Source: Noviherbaspirillum soli (lineage in GTDB: Bacteria > Pseudomonadota > Gammaproteobacteria > Burkholderiales > Burkholderiaceae_D). Taken from it: 64,000 bases of DNA. Shown here piece after piece: positions 17,183-27,911 of the stretch. The stretch spans positions 1-64,000 of the forward strand of contig NZ_JACYOX010000020.1 in the NCBI RefSeq assembly GCF_015352955.1. Direction: 5' to 3'. Below the pieces are notes generated by a model that did no database searches, was not told the origin of the DNA, and worked only from the letters and a program-made list of their open reading frames with translations. The position numbers and the translations under genes were made by a program. Position 1 is the stretch's first letter. Every line of letters begins with the position of its first letter.

Positions 17183-18031
17183 ATGAACGATCCCCTGGTC
17201 TATCTCAACGGCGAAATGACGCCCCTGTCCGAAGCCAAGATCCCGGTGCTGGACCGCGGCTTCATCTTTGGCGATGGCGTCTATGAAGTCATCCCCATCT
17301 ATGGCCGCCGCATGTTCCGCTCCGGGCAGCACATGGCGCGGCTGTTTCGCAGCCTCGACAAGATCGGCATACCGAATCCGCATGACCTTGACGGCTGGAT
17401 GGCGCTGATCCAGCAGGTGGTGGATGCCAGCCCGGACGACGACCAGATGGTCTACCTGCAGGTGACCCGCGGCGTGGCGCGCCGGGCGCATGCCTTCCCG
17501 GCCGAAGTCACGCCCACCGTCTTCATCATGACCAATCCGCTGGTGCTGCCCTCGGCCGAGGTGCGCGGCAAGGGCGTGTCGTGCGTGACGATGGACGACA
17601 AGCGCTGGCTGCACTGCGAGATCAAGTCGGTCTCGCTGCTGGGCAACGTGCTGGCGGCGCAGCATGCGGCGGAAAACCAGGTGACGGAAGCGATCCAGTT
17701 CCGCGACGGCATGCTGACCGAGGGCTCGTCGTCGAATGTGTGGATCATCAAGGATGGCGTGCTGGCCGGGCCGCCCAAGGACAACCTGATCCTGGAAGGC
17801 ATACGCTACGGCCTGGTCCAGGAACTGTGCGAGGGCCTGGGCATCCCGATGCAGGTGCGCCGCATCAGCCGTGAGGAAGTGTTCGCCGCCGACGAGGTGA
17901 TGCTTTCCTCGGCCACCAAGGAAGTGCTGCCGGTCACGCGCATCGACGGCCAGCCGGTTGGAAACGGCGCGCCAGGCCCCATATACGCTAAGTTGTATGA
18001 GGCCTACCAGGCAGCGAAAGCCGCAGCCTGA
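17183..18031 (+). CDS. dat: D-amino acid aminotransferase (class IV, PLP)
   Basis: Cytoplasmic PLP enzyme of the branched-chain/D-amino acid aminotransferase fold type, 282 residues. The catalytic lysine is Lys148 in EIKSVSLLGNVLA. The EGSSSNVWIIKDG segment binds the cofactor phosphate region, as in the family. LDRGFIFGDGVYEVIPIYGRRMF near the N-terminus is the typical opening. D-amino acid aminotransferase interconverts D-alanine and D-glutamate with 2-oxo acids. This fits its place after a D-Ala carboxypeptidase gene. Aminodeoxychorismate lyase or a branched-chain enzyme are less likely by neighbourhood. Followed 18 bases later by the ybeD-like gene. Confidence 0.85.
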   Translation: MNDPLVYLNGEMTPLSEAKIPVLDRGFIFGDGVYEVIPIYGRRMFRSGQHMARLFRSLDKIGIPNPHDLDGWMALIQQVVDASPDDDQMVYLQVTRGVARRAHAFPAEVTPTVFIMTNPLVLPSAEVRGKGVSCVTMDDKRWLHCEIKSVSLLGNVLAAQHAAENQVTEAIQFRDGMLTEGSSSNVWIIKDGVLAGPPKDNLILEGIRYGLVQELCEGLGIPMQVRRISREEVFAADEVMLSSATKEVLPVTRIDGQPVGNGAPGPIYAKLYEAYQAAKAAA

Positions 18032-18049
18032 ATCAACCAGGAGCGCATG

Positions 18050-18361
18050 ATGGACAAGCTGAACAATACCGGCAACCTGACGAATCTGAACGATCTGCAA
18101 ACATCGGAAAGCCTGATCGAGTACCCGAGCGATTTCCCGATCAAGATCATGGGCGCGATGCAGGAATCGTTTGCCGAGGTGATCGTCGAGGTGGTGACGC
18201 AGCACGACCCGGAATTCCACGCCGGGCGCATGGAGATGCGGCCGTCGTCCAAGGGCAACTACCTGTCCCTGACCGCCACCGTGCGCGCCACCAGCCGTGA
18301 ACAGCTTGACAACCTGTACCGCGCGCTGAGCTCGCATCCGATGGTCAAGGTCGTGCTGTAA
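18050..18361 (+). CDS. ybeD: DUF493/YbeD-family protein
   Basis: Small (103-residue) soluble protein of the DUF493 family, located as usual directly before lipB. The family has an ACT-like alpha/beta fold; a role in lipoate metabolism or regulation has been suggested but is unproven. Key family wording is seen in [11 protein letters not shown] and in [15 protein letters not shown], and the protein ends [10 protein letters not shown]. Two adjacent ATGs exist (18047 and 18050). AGGAG at 18039-18043 is better spaced for the second, so I start there. It is 7 bases before lipB, clearly one operon. Confidence 0.88.
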   Translation: MDKLNNTGNLTNLNDLQTSESLIEYPSDFPIKIMGAMQESFAEVIVEVVTQHDPEFHAGRMEMRPSSKGNYLSLTATVRATSREQLDNLYRALSSHPMVKVVL

Positions 18362-18368
18362 CGGCGCC

Positions 18369-19013
18369 ATGGAAGGCTCGCCCGTCCTCGTTCACCGCGG
18401 CCGCGAGCCTTACCAGGCCAGTTTCGACGCGATGCGCGCCTATACCGACGCGCGCACCGGGGCCACGCCCGACCAGCTGTGGATCGTCGAGCATCCGCCG
18501 GTCTATACGCTGGGCCTGGCGGCCGATCCGTCCCATGTGCTGGACCCGCACGGCATTCCGGTGATACAGACCGACCGCGGCGGCGAAGTCACCTACCACG
18601 GCCCGGGGCAGGCGGTGATCTACCTGCTGATGGACCTGAAGCGGCGCCAGCGCGACGCCCGCCTGTTCGCCCGCGAATTCGTCTGGAATATCGAGCAGTC
18701 TGTGGTCGAAACGCTGGCGGCGTATAATCTGGCCGGCGAGCGCCGGGCCGGCGCGCCCGGCATCTACGTCGCCGACGGCGACTGGCGCGGCGCCAAGATC
18801 GCCGCGCTGGGCCTGAAGATCCGCGGCAACGGCTGCACCTACCACGGCGTCTCCCTCAATGTTTCCATGGACCTCGCGCCCTTCGGCTGGATCAACCCCT
18901 GCGGTTACGCCGGCCTGGCGACAGTGGACATGCAAACCCTGGGGGTTACCGCACCGCTGGACGAAGTGCAGCAGGCGCTGGCCCGCCAACTCATTGACCG
19001 ACTGAAAGGATAG
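18369..19013 (+). CDS. lipB: Octanoyl-[ACP]:protein N-octanoyltransferase
   Basis: Transfers octanoyl from acyl carrier protein to lipoyl domains, the first step of endogenous lipoate attachment. The 214-residue protein carries the LipB signature [12 protein letters not shown] (70-81), the catalytic lysine in [11 protein letters not shown], and the catalytic cysteine in [10 protein letters not shown] near residue 178. Length is normal. The stop is 26 bases before the lipA ATG, so lipB and lipA form an operon with ybeD and probably dat. The start at 18369 is the first sensible ATG after the ybeD stop. Confidence 0.95.
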   Translation: MEGSPVLVHRGREPYQASFDAMRAYTDARTGATPDQLWIVEHPPVYTLGLAADPSHVLDPHGIPVIQTDRGGEVTYHGPGQAVIYLLMDLKRRQRDARLFAREFVWNIEQSVVETLAAYNLAGERRAGAPGIYVADGDWRGAKIAALGLKIRGNGCTYHGVSLNVSMDLAPFGWINPCGYAGLATVDMQTLGVTAPLDEVQQALARQLIDRLKG

Positions 19014-19039
19014 TGGCGCCGCCAGGCGCACTGCATACC

Positions 19040-20014
19040 ATGGCATCCAACCCGACCGAGATTGCTTCCTCCGCCTACAACCCGAGCGAGAAGCAGAAAG
19101 GCGCCGGCAAAACCGCGCGCATCCCGATCAAGATCGTGCCCGCCGAGCGCATCCCGAAACCCGACTGGATCCGCGTCAAGGCCGGCTCGCCCACCACCCG
19201 CTTCTACGAGATCAAGGACATCCTGCGCGCCAACAACCTGGTGACGGTGTGCGAGGAAGCGTCCTGCCCCAACATCGGCGAATGCTTCGGCAAGGGCACC
19301 GCGACCTTCATGATCATGGGCGACAAGTGCACCCGCCGCTGCCCGTTCTGCGACGTCGGCCATGGCCGCCCGGACCCGCTGGATGCGAACGAGCCGGAAA
19401 ACCTGGCGAAAACCATCGCCGCGCTGAAGCTGAACTATGTGGTGATCACCTCGGTCGACCGCGACGACCTGCGCGACGGCGGCGCCGCCCATTTCGTGGC
19501 CTGCATCGAGCGCGTGCGCGAACTGTCGCCGGCCACCCGCATCGAGATCCTGACGCCGGACTTCCGCGGCCGCATGGACCGCGCGCTGGAAATCCTGAAG
19601 GCCGCGCCGCCGGACGTGATGAACCACAACCTGGAAACCGCGCCGCGGCTGTACAAGGAAGCCCGTCCGGGTTCGGACTACCAGTATTCGCTGAGCCTCC
19701 TGAAGCGCTTCAAGGAAATGCATCCGCACACCCCGACCAAGTCCGGCATCATGGTGGGCCTGGGCGAGACCGACGAGGAAGTGCTGCAGGTCATGCGCGA
19801 CATGCGCGCCCATGACGTCGACATGCTCACCATCGGCCAGTACCTGATGCCGTCGGGCGACCATCTCCCGGTGCGCCGCTACGTGCATCCGGACACCTTC
19901 AAGATGTACGAGGAAGAAGCCTACAAGATGGGTTTCGTGCATGCGGCCGTGGGCGCGATGGTGCGCAGTTCCTACCACGCCGACCTGCAGGCGCACGGCG
20001 CCGGCCTGGCCTGA
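19040..20014 (+). CDS. lipA: Lipoyl synthase (radical SAM)
   Basis: Inserts two sulfurs into protein-bound octanoyl groups using two [4Fe-4S] clusters. The auxiliary-cluster cysteines are Cys71, Cys76 and Cys82 ([12 protein letters not shown]). The radical-SAM cluster cysteines are Cys97, Cys101 and Cys104 (CTRRCPFC). The C-terminal RSSYHA holds the conserved serine that ligates the auxiliary cluster. The frame is open back to a GTG at 19013, overlapping the lipB stop, but ATG 19040 gives the usual 324-residue length. The stop is immediately followed by the stop of the opposite-strand histidine kinase, with no spacer. Confidence 0.95.
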   Translation: MASNPTEIASSAYNPSEKQKGAGKTARIPIKIVPAERIPKPDWIRVKAGSPTTRFYEIKDILRANNLVTVCEEASCPNIGECFGKGTATFMIMGDKCTRRCPFCDVGHGRPDPLDANEPENLAKTIAALKLNYVVITSVDRDDLRDGGAAHFVACIERVRELSPATRIEILTPDFRGRMDRALEILKAAPPDVMNHNLETAPRLYKEARPGSDYQYSLSLLKRFKEMHPHTPTKSGIMVGLGETDEEVLQVMRDMRAHDVDMLTIGQYLMPSGDHLPVRRYVHPDTFKMYEEEAYKMGFVHAAVGAMVRSSYHADLQAHGAGLA

Positions 20015-21241
20015 TCAGGCGCTTGCGCCGGCCAGCGCCGGCAGACTGACCGTGAAGGTGGCGCCCTGGCCGGCGCCGCCGCTTTTGACGTCGATCACGC
20101 CGCCATGCAGCTCGACGATATGGCGCGCGATGAACAGGCCCAGCCCCAGGCCGCCGGCGTTCTGCGACTGCTGCTTGTTGAAGGCGCCGAACACCTCGGG
20201 CAGGAACTGTTCGGCAATGCCCTGCCCGGTGTCAGTGACTTCGATCAGATGCCGCTCTGCGCCGGGTATCACCCGCAGCCGCACCGTGCCGCCCGTGGGC
20301 GTGAACTTCACCGCGTTCGACAGCAGGTTCCAGAACAGCTGCTGCAGGCGCTGCGCATCGCCCCAGACCATCAGCTCTTCCTGCGCCGGCAGGGCGGCGC
20401 TCAGTGCCACCTGCTTGGCCTGCGCTCCCGGCTCGACCGTGGACAGCGCATCCCTCAGGATGCGGATCAGGGAGACATGCTCGGGGCGGATCGCCAGTTG
20501 CCCGTTGCGGGTCTGGGCGGCGTCGATCAGGTCTTCCACCATGCGGGTTTCCTGCCCCACGTGCCGCATCATCGTGCCCAGTTCGCGGCGCAGGCGTTCG
20601 GGATCGTTCAGCTGGCTGCGCAGCAGCATTTCCAGCCGCATCGAGATCGCCGACAGCGGCGTGCGCATCTCATGCGACACGGTAGCCAGGAACACGTCGC
20701 GCATCCGGTTCAATTCATTCAGGCGGACAATCGCCTCCTTCTGCCGGGTCGTGGAATCGATCAGGGTGCGCAGCAGTTCGGTGTAGACCGTCATCCGGCT
20801 CTGCGGCACCGGCGATTCCAGCCGCGCCTGGGTCCACAGCCGCGCGCCGGAGATGCCCAGCTGGCGGGCGATGCGCTCGCAGGCCATGCCGGAAGTGAAG
20901 CGGTTGAAGGCCCAGCCATAGACCACTGCGCCATAGACCTTGCCAAACAGGCTCAGGGGCACGGCCTGCACGCACAGCTCCTCGCAAAACAGCGCGCTTG
21001 CCTGGCCCTCGCTTGCGGCCCGCATCGCCAGCGCCTGCTCGAAGCGGGTGCCGTCGCCATCCGCGTCCCACAGCGTGGAGCCGGCCAGCAAGGTCGACAG
21101 GCGGGATTGCAGGAAAGGGCCGAGACGGCGCTGGCCAGTGGCGTCATAGGCTGACACCACCAGGCCGCTGGCGGCGGAGAACTGGGCGAGCGCCTGTTCC
21201 CAGGCGCTCCAGCCGGCGTCGACGTTTTCCTGCTCGGTCAT
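20015..21241 (-). CDS. Soluble sensor histidine kinase
   Basis: A 408-residue kinase without membrane segments. An N-terminal sensory region (about 15-140) contains a Cys-rich SALFCEELCVQAVPL and a GAF/PocR-like GKVYGAVVYGW. It is followed by a short coiled coil, the phosphoacceptor H-box ATVSHEMRTPL (His190), N-box QLFWNLLSNAVKFTP, G1 DTGQG (337-341) and G2 GGLGLGLF. No response regulator lies next to it. Its ATG overlaps the stop of the KaiC-like gene by four bases (ATGA), so it is translationally coupled to that ATPase. A functional link between the two is therefore likely. Input signal unknown. Confidence 0.9.
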   Translation of the reverse strand: MTEQENVDAGWSAWEQALAQFSAASGLVVSAYDATGQRRLGPFLQSRLSTLLAGSTLWDADGDGTRFEQALAMRAASEGQASALFCEELCVQAVPLSLFGKVYGAVVYGWAFNRFTSGMACERIARQLGISGARLWTQARLESPVPQSRMTVYTELLRTLIDSTTRQKEAIVRLNELNRMRDVFLATVSHEMRTPLSAISMRLEMLLRSQLNDPERLRRELGTMMRHVGQETRMVEDLIDAAQTRNGQLAIRPEHVSLIRILRDALSTVEPGAQAKQVALSAALPAQEELMVWGDAQRLQQLFWNLLSNAVKFTPTGGTVRLRVIPGAERHLIEVTDTGQGIAEQFLPEVFGAFNKQQSQNAGGLGLGLFIARHIVELHGGVIDVKSGGAGQGATFTVSLPALAGASA

Positions 21242-22809
21242 TGACCCTTATCCATTTCGCGCACCACCGGCGCACTCGACTCCGGCAGGCCCCTGCCCTG
21301 CGACAGCGCTTCCTCGATCACCGGGCTGCGCCTGGACGGCGAGCGGGCCAGCAAGCCGTAATAGGACGAGAACGGCAGCTGCGGCACCGCGCCGCTTTCG
21401 GCTTTGTCCTCATCTTCCTCGATCACCGTGATGCCGCCCTGGCCGATCATGTACTCCCTGGTCAGCTGCTGGTTGTCGGCGCCGCGCACCTTGGGTATCG
21501 CAATGGCGCGCCGCAGCCGGGTCGAGATTTCCACGTAGTTCAGCAGGATGATGTTGTCCACCAGGTGCGAGCCCTTCAGCTCCTCGCTGATCTGGGACAG
21601 GCCCAGCAGTTCCGGACTTTCATAGTTGAAGAACACGGTGGCCAGCCGGTCCTTGAAGAAGCTGGCCAGCGCATACAGGAAATCGGCCGCCTCATGGGCG
21701 CTGCTCAGTTCATAGACCGCCACCGAGTCCAGCACCACGCAGTCGATCTGGTGTTCTTGCACCAGCCTGGCTACCTTGTCGAAATGGACATCGAGTTCCA
21801 GTTCCAGCGGCGACTCGTACAGCATGAACAGCGAGCCGTCGGCCAGCAGCGGTTCCAGGTCGAAGCCGAGCGAGGCGGCGTTGCGCATCAGCTGGCGCGG
21901 ATGCTCGTCCAGCGTCACCAGCAGCGCGCGCTTGCCCGCGGCGATCGCGGCGGTCAGGAACTGCACCCCGAGGACGGTCTTGCCGGTGCCGGAAATGCCG
22001 CAGACCATGGTGATCGAGCCTTCATAGACGCCGCCTCCCATGATGCGGTCCACCGCCTCGGCGCCGGTGGACAGGCGCTTGCTGGAAGTGGGCTGCTCCT
22101 CCGCCACCAGCGGCCGCGACTGCGCGCGCCGATAGACATGGATGCCCACGCCCGGTTCGATGCGCATCGTATGGCTGCCGCCGATGAAGTCCTGGCCGCG
22201 CGACTTGGCCACCGACAGGCTGCGCTGCAGGCGCCTGCGCTGCTCGTTGCGGCTCAGCGAAATGATGGTGTCGAACACGAAGCGCTCATGCGCGAAACCG
22301 TCCTTGCCGCCTTCGTCGCGCTCGGCCGTCACCATGGTGGTCACGCCCAGCCTGGTCAGCCCCTCGACCAGCAGGTGCAGGTCTTCGCGAAACGGGATGT
22401 CATTGTTTTCCGCATACAGCCGCAGCGGCGTCAGGCCGTCGATCAGCAGCCGGCGCGCGCCGATGGCGGCCAGTTCCGCCGAGAAGGCGCCGTCATTGCT
22501 GCGGAATTCGCTGAGCAGCGCGGCCGGGCTGGTCTGGATGATCCGGACCTTGCCGGCGTCGATCAGGCGCTGCAGGTCCCATTCAAAGCCGCTGGCGTCG
22601 CGCAGCAGCTTTTCCGGCTCCAGCTCGAAGGAGACGATGACGCCCGGCTCGTCATACAGCGCGGCGCCGGCATGGATGAAACCCAGGCCCAGCGTGGTCT
22701 TGCCCGAACCGGGCTGGCCTTCCACCAGCACATTGTTATTGCGCGGCAGGCCGCCCAGCAGGATTTCATCCAGTCCGGGAATGCCCATTTTTACCAAGGA
22801 TACGGCCAT
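21238..22809 (-). CDS. KaiC-like double RecA-type ATPase
   Basis: A 523-residue protein with two RecA/KaiC domains in tandem. Walker A motifs are GQPGSGKTT (31-39) and GISGTGKTV (271-279). The catalytic-glutamate regions are SFELEPEKL (60-68) and TLDEHPRQL (299-307). Walker B segments are RLLIDGL (120-126) and CVVLDSV (357-363). By recalled alignment to cyanobacterial KaiC, the second-domain phosphosite pair (Ser431-Thr432) corresponds to Ser-His in KGSHLVD (412-418), so full dual phosphorylation is doubtful. The frame is open upstream to 22923. I start at 22809, where GGAAAG precedes the ATG. It overlaps the histidine kinase downstream. No kaiA or kaiB is nearby. The C-terminal 60 residues are extra and low in motifs. 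Likely a signalling ATPase rather than a true clock. Confidence 0.9.
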   Translation of the reverse strand: MAVSLVKMGIPGLDEILLGGLPRNNNVLVEGQPGSGKTTLGLGFIHAGAALYDEPGVIVSFELEPEKLLRDASGFEWDLQRLIDAGKVRIIQTSPAALLSEFRSNDGAFSAELAAIGARRLLIDGLTPLRLYAENNDIPFREDLHLLVEGLTRLGVTTMVTAERDEGGKDGFAHERFVFDTIISLSRNEQRRRLQRSLSVAKSRGQDFIGGSHTMRIEPGVGIHVYRRAQSRPLVAEEQPTSSKRLSTGAEAVDRIMGGGVYEGSITMVCGISGTGKTVLGVQFLTAAIAAGKRALLVTLDEHPRQLMRNAASLGFDLEPLLADGSLFMLYESPLELELDVHFDKVARLVQEHQIDCVVLDSVAVYELSSAHEAADFLYALASFFKDRLATVFFNYESPELLGLSQISEELKGSHLVDNIILLNYVEISTRLRRAIAIPKVRGADNQQLTREYMIGQGGITVIEEDEDKAESGAVPQLPFSSYYGLLARSPSRRSPVIEEALSQGRGLPESSAPVVREMDKGQ

Positions 22810-22987
22810 GATTTCTTTCCGACGATTGATGTAAGCGGCGATGCAAAGGCTGCCGGGAGGCGACGGGCATCGTGCGGCGGCACTGGCCCGGCTGCACGAT
22901 TTCCCCTTTTGAATTGCAGTCAAATACTACTTCATACAACTGGGTACTTGTCTTAATGCCGAACAATCTTGAGTTTAGGCAAGCAGC

Positions 22988-23014
22988 AAAAACCCCGGTC
23001 AGGCCGGGGCTTTG
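22988..23014 (-). terminator. Rho-independent terminator after the TlpA-like gene
   Basis: On the minus strand the sequence reads GCCCCGG-loop-CCGGGGT followed by TTTTGC, a 6-7 bp GC stem with a T run, starting 27 bases past the stop of the thioredoxin-like gene. Confidence 0.7.
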
Positions 23015-23040
23015 AAGAGAATGCGCTGCCGGTTCGTACC

Positions 23041-23550
23041 TCAGGCAGCCAGCGCCTTCTCCAGCAGCTTGTGCAGCTGGGAGAATTCCGGCTCGCCGAC
23101 ATAGCGCTTGATGATGTTGCCTTCCTTGTCGATTACATACGTGGTGGGCGTCAACTTGACGTCGCCGAACGACCTGGCCAGCTCGCCCTGGGTGTCGAGC
23201 GCCACCCTGAACGGCAGCTGGCGGGTCTGCGCATAGTTGAGCACGTAGTTGGGCGGATCGTAGCTCATCGCCACCGCGATGTATTCCAGGCCCTGGTCCT
23301 TGTACTTGTTATAGGTCTGCACCATCTGCGGCATTTCCTTGATGCAGGTAACGCAGGACGTCGCCCAGAAATTGACCATCACCACCTTGCCCTTCAGGCT
23401 CTCGGGCGTGATCTTCTGGCCGTTCAGGTCGGTAAAGGTGACCTGCGGCGCCGGCTGCCGCGACGACACGGAAAAATAGGCGACGGCGGCAACGACGACG
23501 ACAGCGATGCCGGCCAGCAGTTTGATCCAGTTGCGGTTTGCAGTAGCCAT
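23041..23550 (-). CDS. TlpA/ResA-like membrane-anchored thioredoxin
   Basis: Envelope thiol-disulfide or peroxiredoxin-like protein of 169 residues. One N-terminal membrane anchor (about 9-27) is followed by an AhpC/TSA-redoxin domain. The redox motif is WATSCVTC (Cys66, Cys69), CxxC type but with Val-Thr between the cysteines. The cis-proline loop LTPTTYVID is present. ResA/TlpA family members reduce apocytochromes or other periplasmic proteins; the partner is not evident here. It is followed by a terminator. Upstream on the same strand, 91 bases away, is the DsrE-like gene. Confidence 0.85.
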   Translation of the reverse strand: MATANRNWIKLLAGIAVVVVAAVAYFSVSSRQPAPQVTFTDLNGQKITPESLKGKVVMVNFWATSCVTCIKEMPQMVQTYNKYKDQGLEYIAVAMSYDPPNYVLNYAQTRQLPFRVALDTQGELARSFGDVKLTPTTYVIDKEGNIIKRYVGEPEFSQLHKLLEKALAA

Positions 23551-23641
23551 GATGAGAACGGGATGAGAGCGGTGAAGAAAGGAAAGGCGGGGATGCGGAC
23601 ATTATAGTCAACACCGCGCCCATCTGCCGGTGCGGGCGGTG

Positions 23642-24070
23642 TCAGGGACGGATATAGGCGTAGCCTTCCTGCGCCTGCAGCCTGGCGATCTCGACCACGC
23701 CGGCCGGCACCAGGCTGATCTCCGGCACCAGTTCGGACTTGTCGATGCTGTGTGCCGTCAGCGTGTTGTTGCAGACCCGGAATTCCACGCCCTGCCGCGC
23801 CAGCGCGGCCACCGCCGCGTCGAACGGCCGGCCGTTGCGCTCGGTCGCGCCCTTCAACAGAAAGCGGATGCCGTCGCCCAGCGCCACCACCACGATCCTG
23901 GTATCGGGCGCGGCGCGCAGGTGGTTGCGGATGCTGGCCAGCCCGCGCGACGCCTGGTCGATGCCGTCGGCCATGTGGTAGACCACCTTCACCGGTTCGG
24001 CCGCGCGCGCGGCGCCGCTGACGGCCAGCGGGCCGCCTAGGCACAGGAGCAGGAACAGGCGCCGCTTCAT
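23642..24070 (-). CDS. Periplasmic DsrE-family protein
   Basis: A 142-residue exported protein with a signal peptide ending SGAARA. The DsrE/DsrF-like fold is indicated by KVVYHMADG, the DTRIVVVALGDGIRFLLKG strand and the conserved cysteine in EFRVCNNTL. The cytoplasmic DsrE proteins relay sulfur, but exported single-domain versions are uncharacterised and probably bind or sense thiols or sulfur compounds. It lies 16 bases after the BON-domain lipoprotein gene, so belongs to the lpoA-yraN-diaA-dolP transcript or its tail. Confidence 0.8.
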   Translation of the reverse strand: MKRRLFLLLCLGGPLAVSGAARAAEPVKVVYHMADGIDQASRGLASIRNHLRAAPDTRIVVVALGDGIRFLLKGATERNGRPFDAAVAALARQGVEFRVCNNTLTAHSIDKSELVPEISLVPAGVVEIARLQAQEGYAYIRP

Positions 24071-24086
24071 CTGTCTCTATCGCAGG

Positions 24087-25344
<1,258 letters not shown>

Positions 25345-25375
25345 TTATAAGGGTAAGTAGCGACAAGCCGCCGGT

Positions 25376-25738
25376 TCAGGCCTGGATCGCGTTTTTGAGC
25401 CAGTCCAGCGCGGCGCCTTCGATGGCGACCACGTCGAAGCGGCATGGCGGCGGCATGCGGTAGCGCTGCAGGTAGGTCTGGGCGGCGTTCCAAAGGCGCG
25501 CCTGCTTGGCGCTGCCGATGCTGGCGGCGGCGCCGCCGAATGCGCGGCCGGCGCGGCGGCGCACTTCGACGAACACCAGCGTGGCGCCGTCGCGCATGAT
25601 CAGGTCCAGTTCGCCGCCGCGGCAATGGAAGTTGCGCTCGATGAGCACCAGGCCGTGCTTCTGCAGATGGGCCAGCGCCGCTTCCTCGCCGGCGTCGCCG
25701 GCCAGTTGCCGTTGCGTGCGCCGCGGCCCCAGCGTCAT
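25376..25738 (-). CDS. yraN: YraN/UPF0102 family protein
   Basis: A 120-residue protein of the UPF0102 family, which has a PD-(D/E)XK nuclease-like fold and unknown role. Recognisable segments are [32 protein letters not shown] and the core [10 protein letters not shown], with Glu-Asp and Glu-Val-Lys-like positions of the nuclease fold. The frame runs open far upstream through lpoA, but that part is a shadow. The ATG at 25738 overlaps the lpoA stop in ATGA, giving a normal family length. The diaA start at 25335 lies 40 bases downstream. Confidence 0.9.
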   Translation of the reverse strand: MTLGPRRTQRQLAGDAGEEAALAHLQKHGLVLIERNFHCRGGELDLIMRDGATLVFVEVRRRAGRAFGGAAASIGSAKQARLWNAAQTYLQRYRMPPPCRFDVVAIEGAALDWLKNAIQA

Positions 25739-26973
25739 TGCGGGCCTGACAGCGGCGCGGCGGCGCCGTCCTGGTAGACCGCAGGCGATGCGCTGCGCTC
25801 GAAGCGGGCGCGGCCGCCGCCGATGCTGGCCTTCAACTTGCCGGTGGCGCCATCGAACTCGAACACGCCGCGGCGGGCGGCGACTTCGCGCGCCACCTGG
25901 TAGGCATCGATGCCCAGCGCATAGAGGCGCTCCATGTCGGCGCTCTTCTGCGCGGCCGGCGGCGGGGCGAACGCGGCGCCGGCGTCCGGGCGCAGCAGGT
26001 AAGGCAGGTCGATGAAGCGCACGCCATCCATGTCGGGCCGGCGCTCGGCCGCGGACCAGCCCTGGCGGGAATAGGGATTCAATTGGGACGTGCCATACAT
26101 CGGCAGCTCGGCGCCGATCGATTCGCGCAGCTGGCGCGCCTGGGCAGCGTCGAGCGCCACGAACACCAGGCCGGGGCGGCCGTTGCGCAGGCGTTCCTGC
26201 AACTGGCCCAGCGCGCTGGCGCTCAGGTTGCCGCCAGCGGCGCTCAGCTCCACCAGGTCGGCCGGCAGGCCGCGGCGCTGCCAGGCGGCCTGGAAGGCGC
26301 GCGCGGCGCGGCGCTGCCATGCGGTGGCAGTGGAGATGATCAGCGCCTCCTCGCCCGGCAGGTCGGCGGCGGCCAGATCGGCGGCCTGGCGCGCCTCGTC
26401 CTCCAGCGACAGTCCCATCAGCAGCAATTGCGGCTGGACGCCGGCCTGCGCGCCGACCGCGTCGGCCGGGGTCAGCGCGATGGTGGGCTTATTGACCGCG
26501 CCGCGCGATGCGATGGCGGCGGCGCCGCTGCGCGACAGCGGGCCAACCATGATGTCCTGGTCGGCCAGCACGCCGTTGTAGGCGTCCAGCACGTCCTGGG
26601 CGGCGTCGCCCGTTTCCACCACGGTCAGGATGATGTTGGGGTCGCGCCGCTTTTCATAGGCGGCGATGAAGCCGTCGCGCACCATGGCGGCCGCGGCGCC
26701 CAGGCTGTCCGAGCGCAGCGGCAGCAGCAGGCCGATGCGCACCGGGCCGGACAGGGCCGCCTGCTCCTGCGGCTGCAGGCTGACATCGGGCATCGGCACC
26801 GCCTCGGTCTCGACCGGGCCGGTGTCGGCCGGCCCGCCCGGCATCAGGCTGATGTCGTTCTGGGCCAGCAACGGCAGGGCCGGCATGGCCACGGTTGTAT
26901 TTGCCTGCGCCAGCGCGCACAATCCGGCCAGCGCCGCCGCCACCAATCCGGTCTTCACTTTTCGGAACGACAT
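25735..26973 (-). CDS. lpoA: Penicillin-binding protein activator LpoA-like
   Basis: A periplasmic-binding-protein-fold activator (about 412 aa) that stimulates PBP1A in gammaproteobacteria. After a signal peptide ([16 protein letters not shown], no clear lipobox Cys in the usual place) it has the LppC/PBP-I-like domain, e.g. [40 protein letters not shown] and [16 protein letters not shown]. It lacks the N-terminal TPR half of the E. coli protein, as is usual in betaproteobacteria. I start at 26973, where GGGAG precedes the ATG by a good distance, instead of 26991. Only 11 bases separate this start from that of rsmI on the other strand. Confidence 0.85.
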   Translation of the reverse strand: MSFRKVKTGLVAAALAGLCALAQANTTVAMPALPLLAQNDISLMPGGPADTGPVETEAVPMPDVSLQPQEQAALSGPVRIGLLLPLRSDSLGAAAAMVRDGFIAAYEKRRDPNIILTVVETGDAAQDVLDAYNGVLADQDIMVGPLSRSGAAAIASRGAVNKPTIALTPADAVGAQAGVQPQLLLMGLSLEDEARQAADLAAADLPGEEALIISTATAWQRRAARAFQAAWQRRGLPADLVELSAAGGNLSASALGQLQERLRNGRPGLVFVALDAAQARQLRESIGAELPMYGTSQLNPYSRQGWSAAERRPDMDGVRFIDLPYLLRPDAGAAFAPPPAAQKSADMERLYALGIDAYQVAREVAARRGVFEFDGATGKLKASIGGGRARFERSASPAVYQDGAAAPLSGPQ

Positions 26974-26984
26974 TTCGACTCCCA

Positions 26985-27911
26985 ATGACACAACCCGCGT
27001 TCAGCTTTTCCGGCGCCCTGCCCCTGCTGCAGGAGATTGTTGCCCAGAATTATCCGGCCTGTGCATTATATGTGCTGGCCACACCCATCGGGAATGTAGC
27101 CGACATCACCTTGCGCGCACTGCAGGTGCTGGCCCAGGCCGATGCCATCGCCTGCGAAGATACCCGCAACACCGCGCAACTGCTGGCGCGCTATGGCCTG
27201 CAGCGCCCCCTGATCGCGGCCCACCAGCACAATGAGCGCGAAGTCGCGGAGAAACTGATCGCCCGGCTGCAGGCCGGCGAGCGGATTGCGCTGGTGTCGG
27301 ACGCCGGCACGCCGGCGGTGTCGGATCCGGGCGCGCGCATCGTCGACGCGGTGCGGACAGCCGGGCTGCGGGTGGTGCCGGTGCCGGGCGCGTCGGCCGG
27401 CATCGCGGCGCTGTCGGCCGCCGGGCTGGTGAATGACCGCTTCCATTTCCACGGCTTCCTGCCGGCCAAGGCGCGCCAGCGCGAGACCGAGCTGGCGCAG
27501 TTGCGGCCGCTGGCCGCGACGCTGGTGTTCTATGAAGCGCCGCACCGCATCGTCGACACCGTGGCCGCGCTGGCGGCGGCCTTCGAGCCGCAGCGCCAGG
27601 TGGTGTTCGCGCGCGAGCTGACCAAGCTGTTCGAGGAGATCCACCGCTGTCCGCTGTCGCAAGCCGCGGCCTGGCTGGCGGCCGACGGCAACCGCCAGCG
27701 CGGCGAGTTCGTGCTGCTGGTGGAGGGCGCGCCGCAGCAGGAGGACGCCGGCACGGCGGAGTCGGACCGGGTCTTGTCCATCCTGCTGGAGGAATGCCCG
27801 GTCAGGCAGGCGGCCGCGCTGGCGTCGCGCATCACGGGACAGAAGAAGAATGCGCTGTACGAGCGCGCCCTTGCGCTGAAGGCGCAGGGCGAAAGCGACG
27901 ATCAGCGCTGA
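26985..27911 (+). CDS. rsmI: 16S rRNA (cytidine1402-2'-O)-methyltransferase
   Basis: SAM-dependent methyltransferase of the tetrapyrrole-methylase fold that modifies C1402 of 16S rRNA. The 308-residue protein shows the RsmI hallmarks LYVLATPIGNVADITLRALQVL, CEDTRNTAQLL, ALVSDAGTPAVSDPG and VPGASAGIAALSAAGL. The start at 26985 has no Shine-Dalgarno sequence. The frame is open further upstream (to 26895) inside lpoA on the other strand, but family length favours 26985. The promoter must lie within the lpoA 5' end. The stop overlaps the rlpA stop by ten bases (convergent). Confidence 0.92.
   Translation: MTQPAFSFSGALPLLQEIVAQNYPACALYVLATPIGNVADITLRALQVLAQADAIACEDTRNTAQLLARYGLQRPLIAAHQHNEREVAEKLIARLQAGERIALVSDAGTPAVSDPGARIVDAVRTAGLRVVPVPGASAGIAALSAAGLVNDRFHFHGFLPAKARQRETELAQLRPLAATLVFYEAPHRIVDTVAALAAAFEPQRQVVFARELTKLFEEIHRCPLSQAAAWLAADGNRQRGEFVLLVEGAPQQEDAGTAESDRVLSILLEECPVRQAAALASRITGQKKNALYERALALKAQGESDDQR

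Noticed and set aside
20015-22809. True circadian clock locus
   Set aside because: No kaiA or kaiB, and the second phosphosite position is not Thr by recalled alignment.
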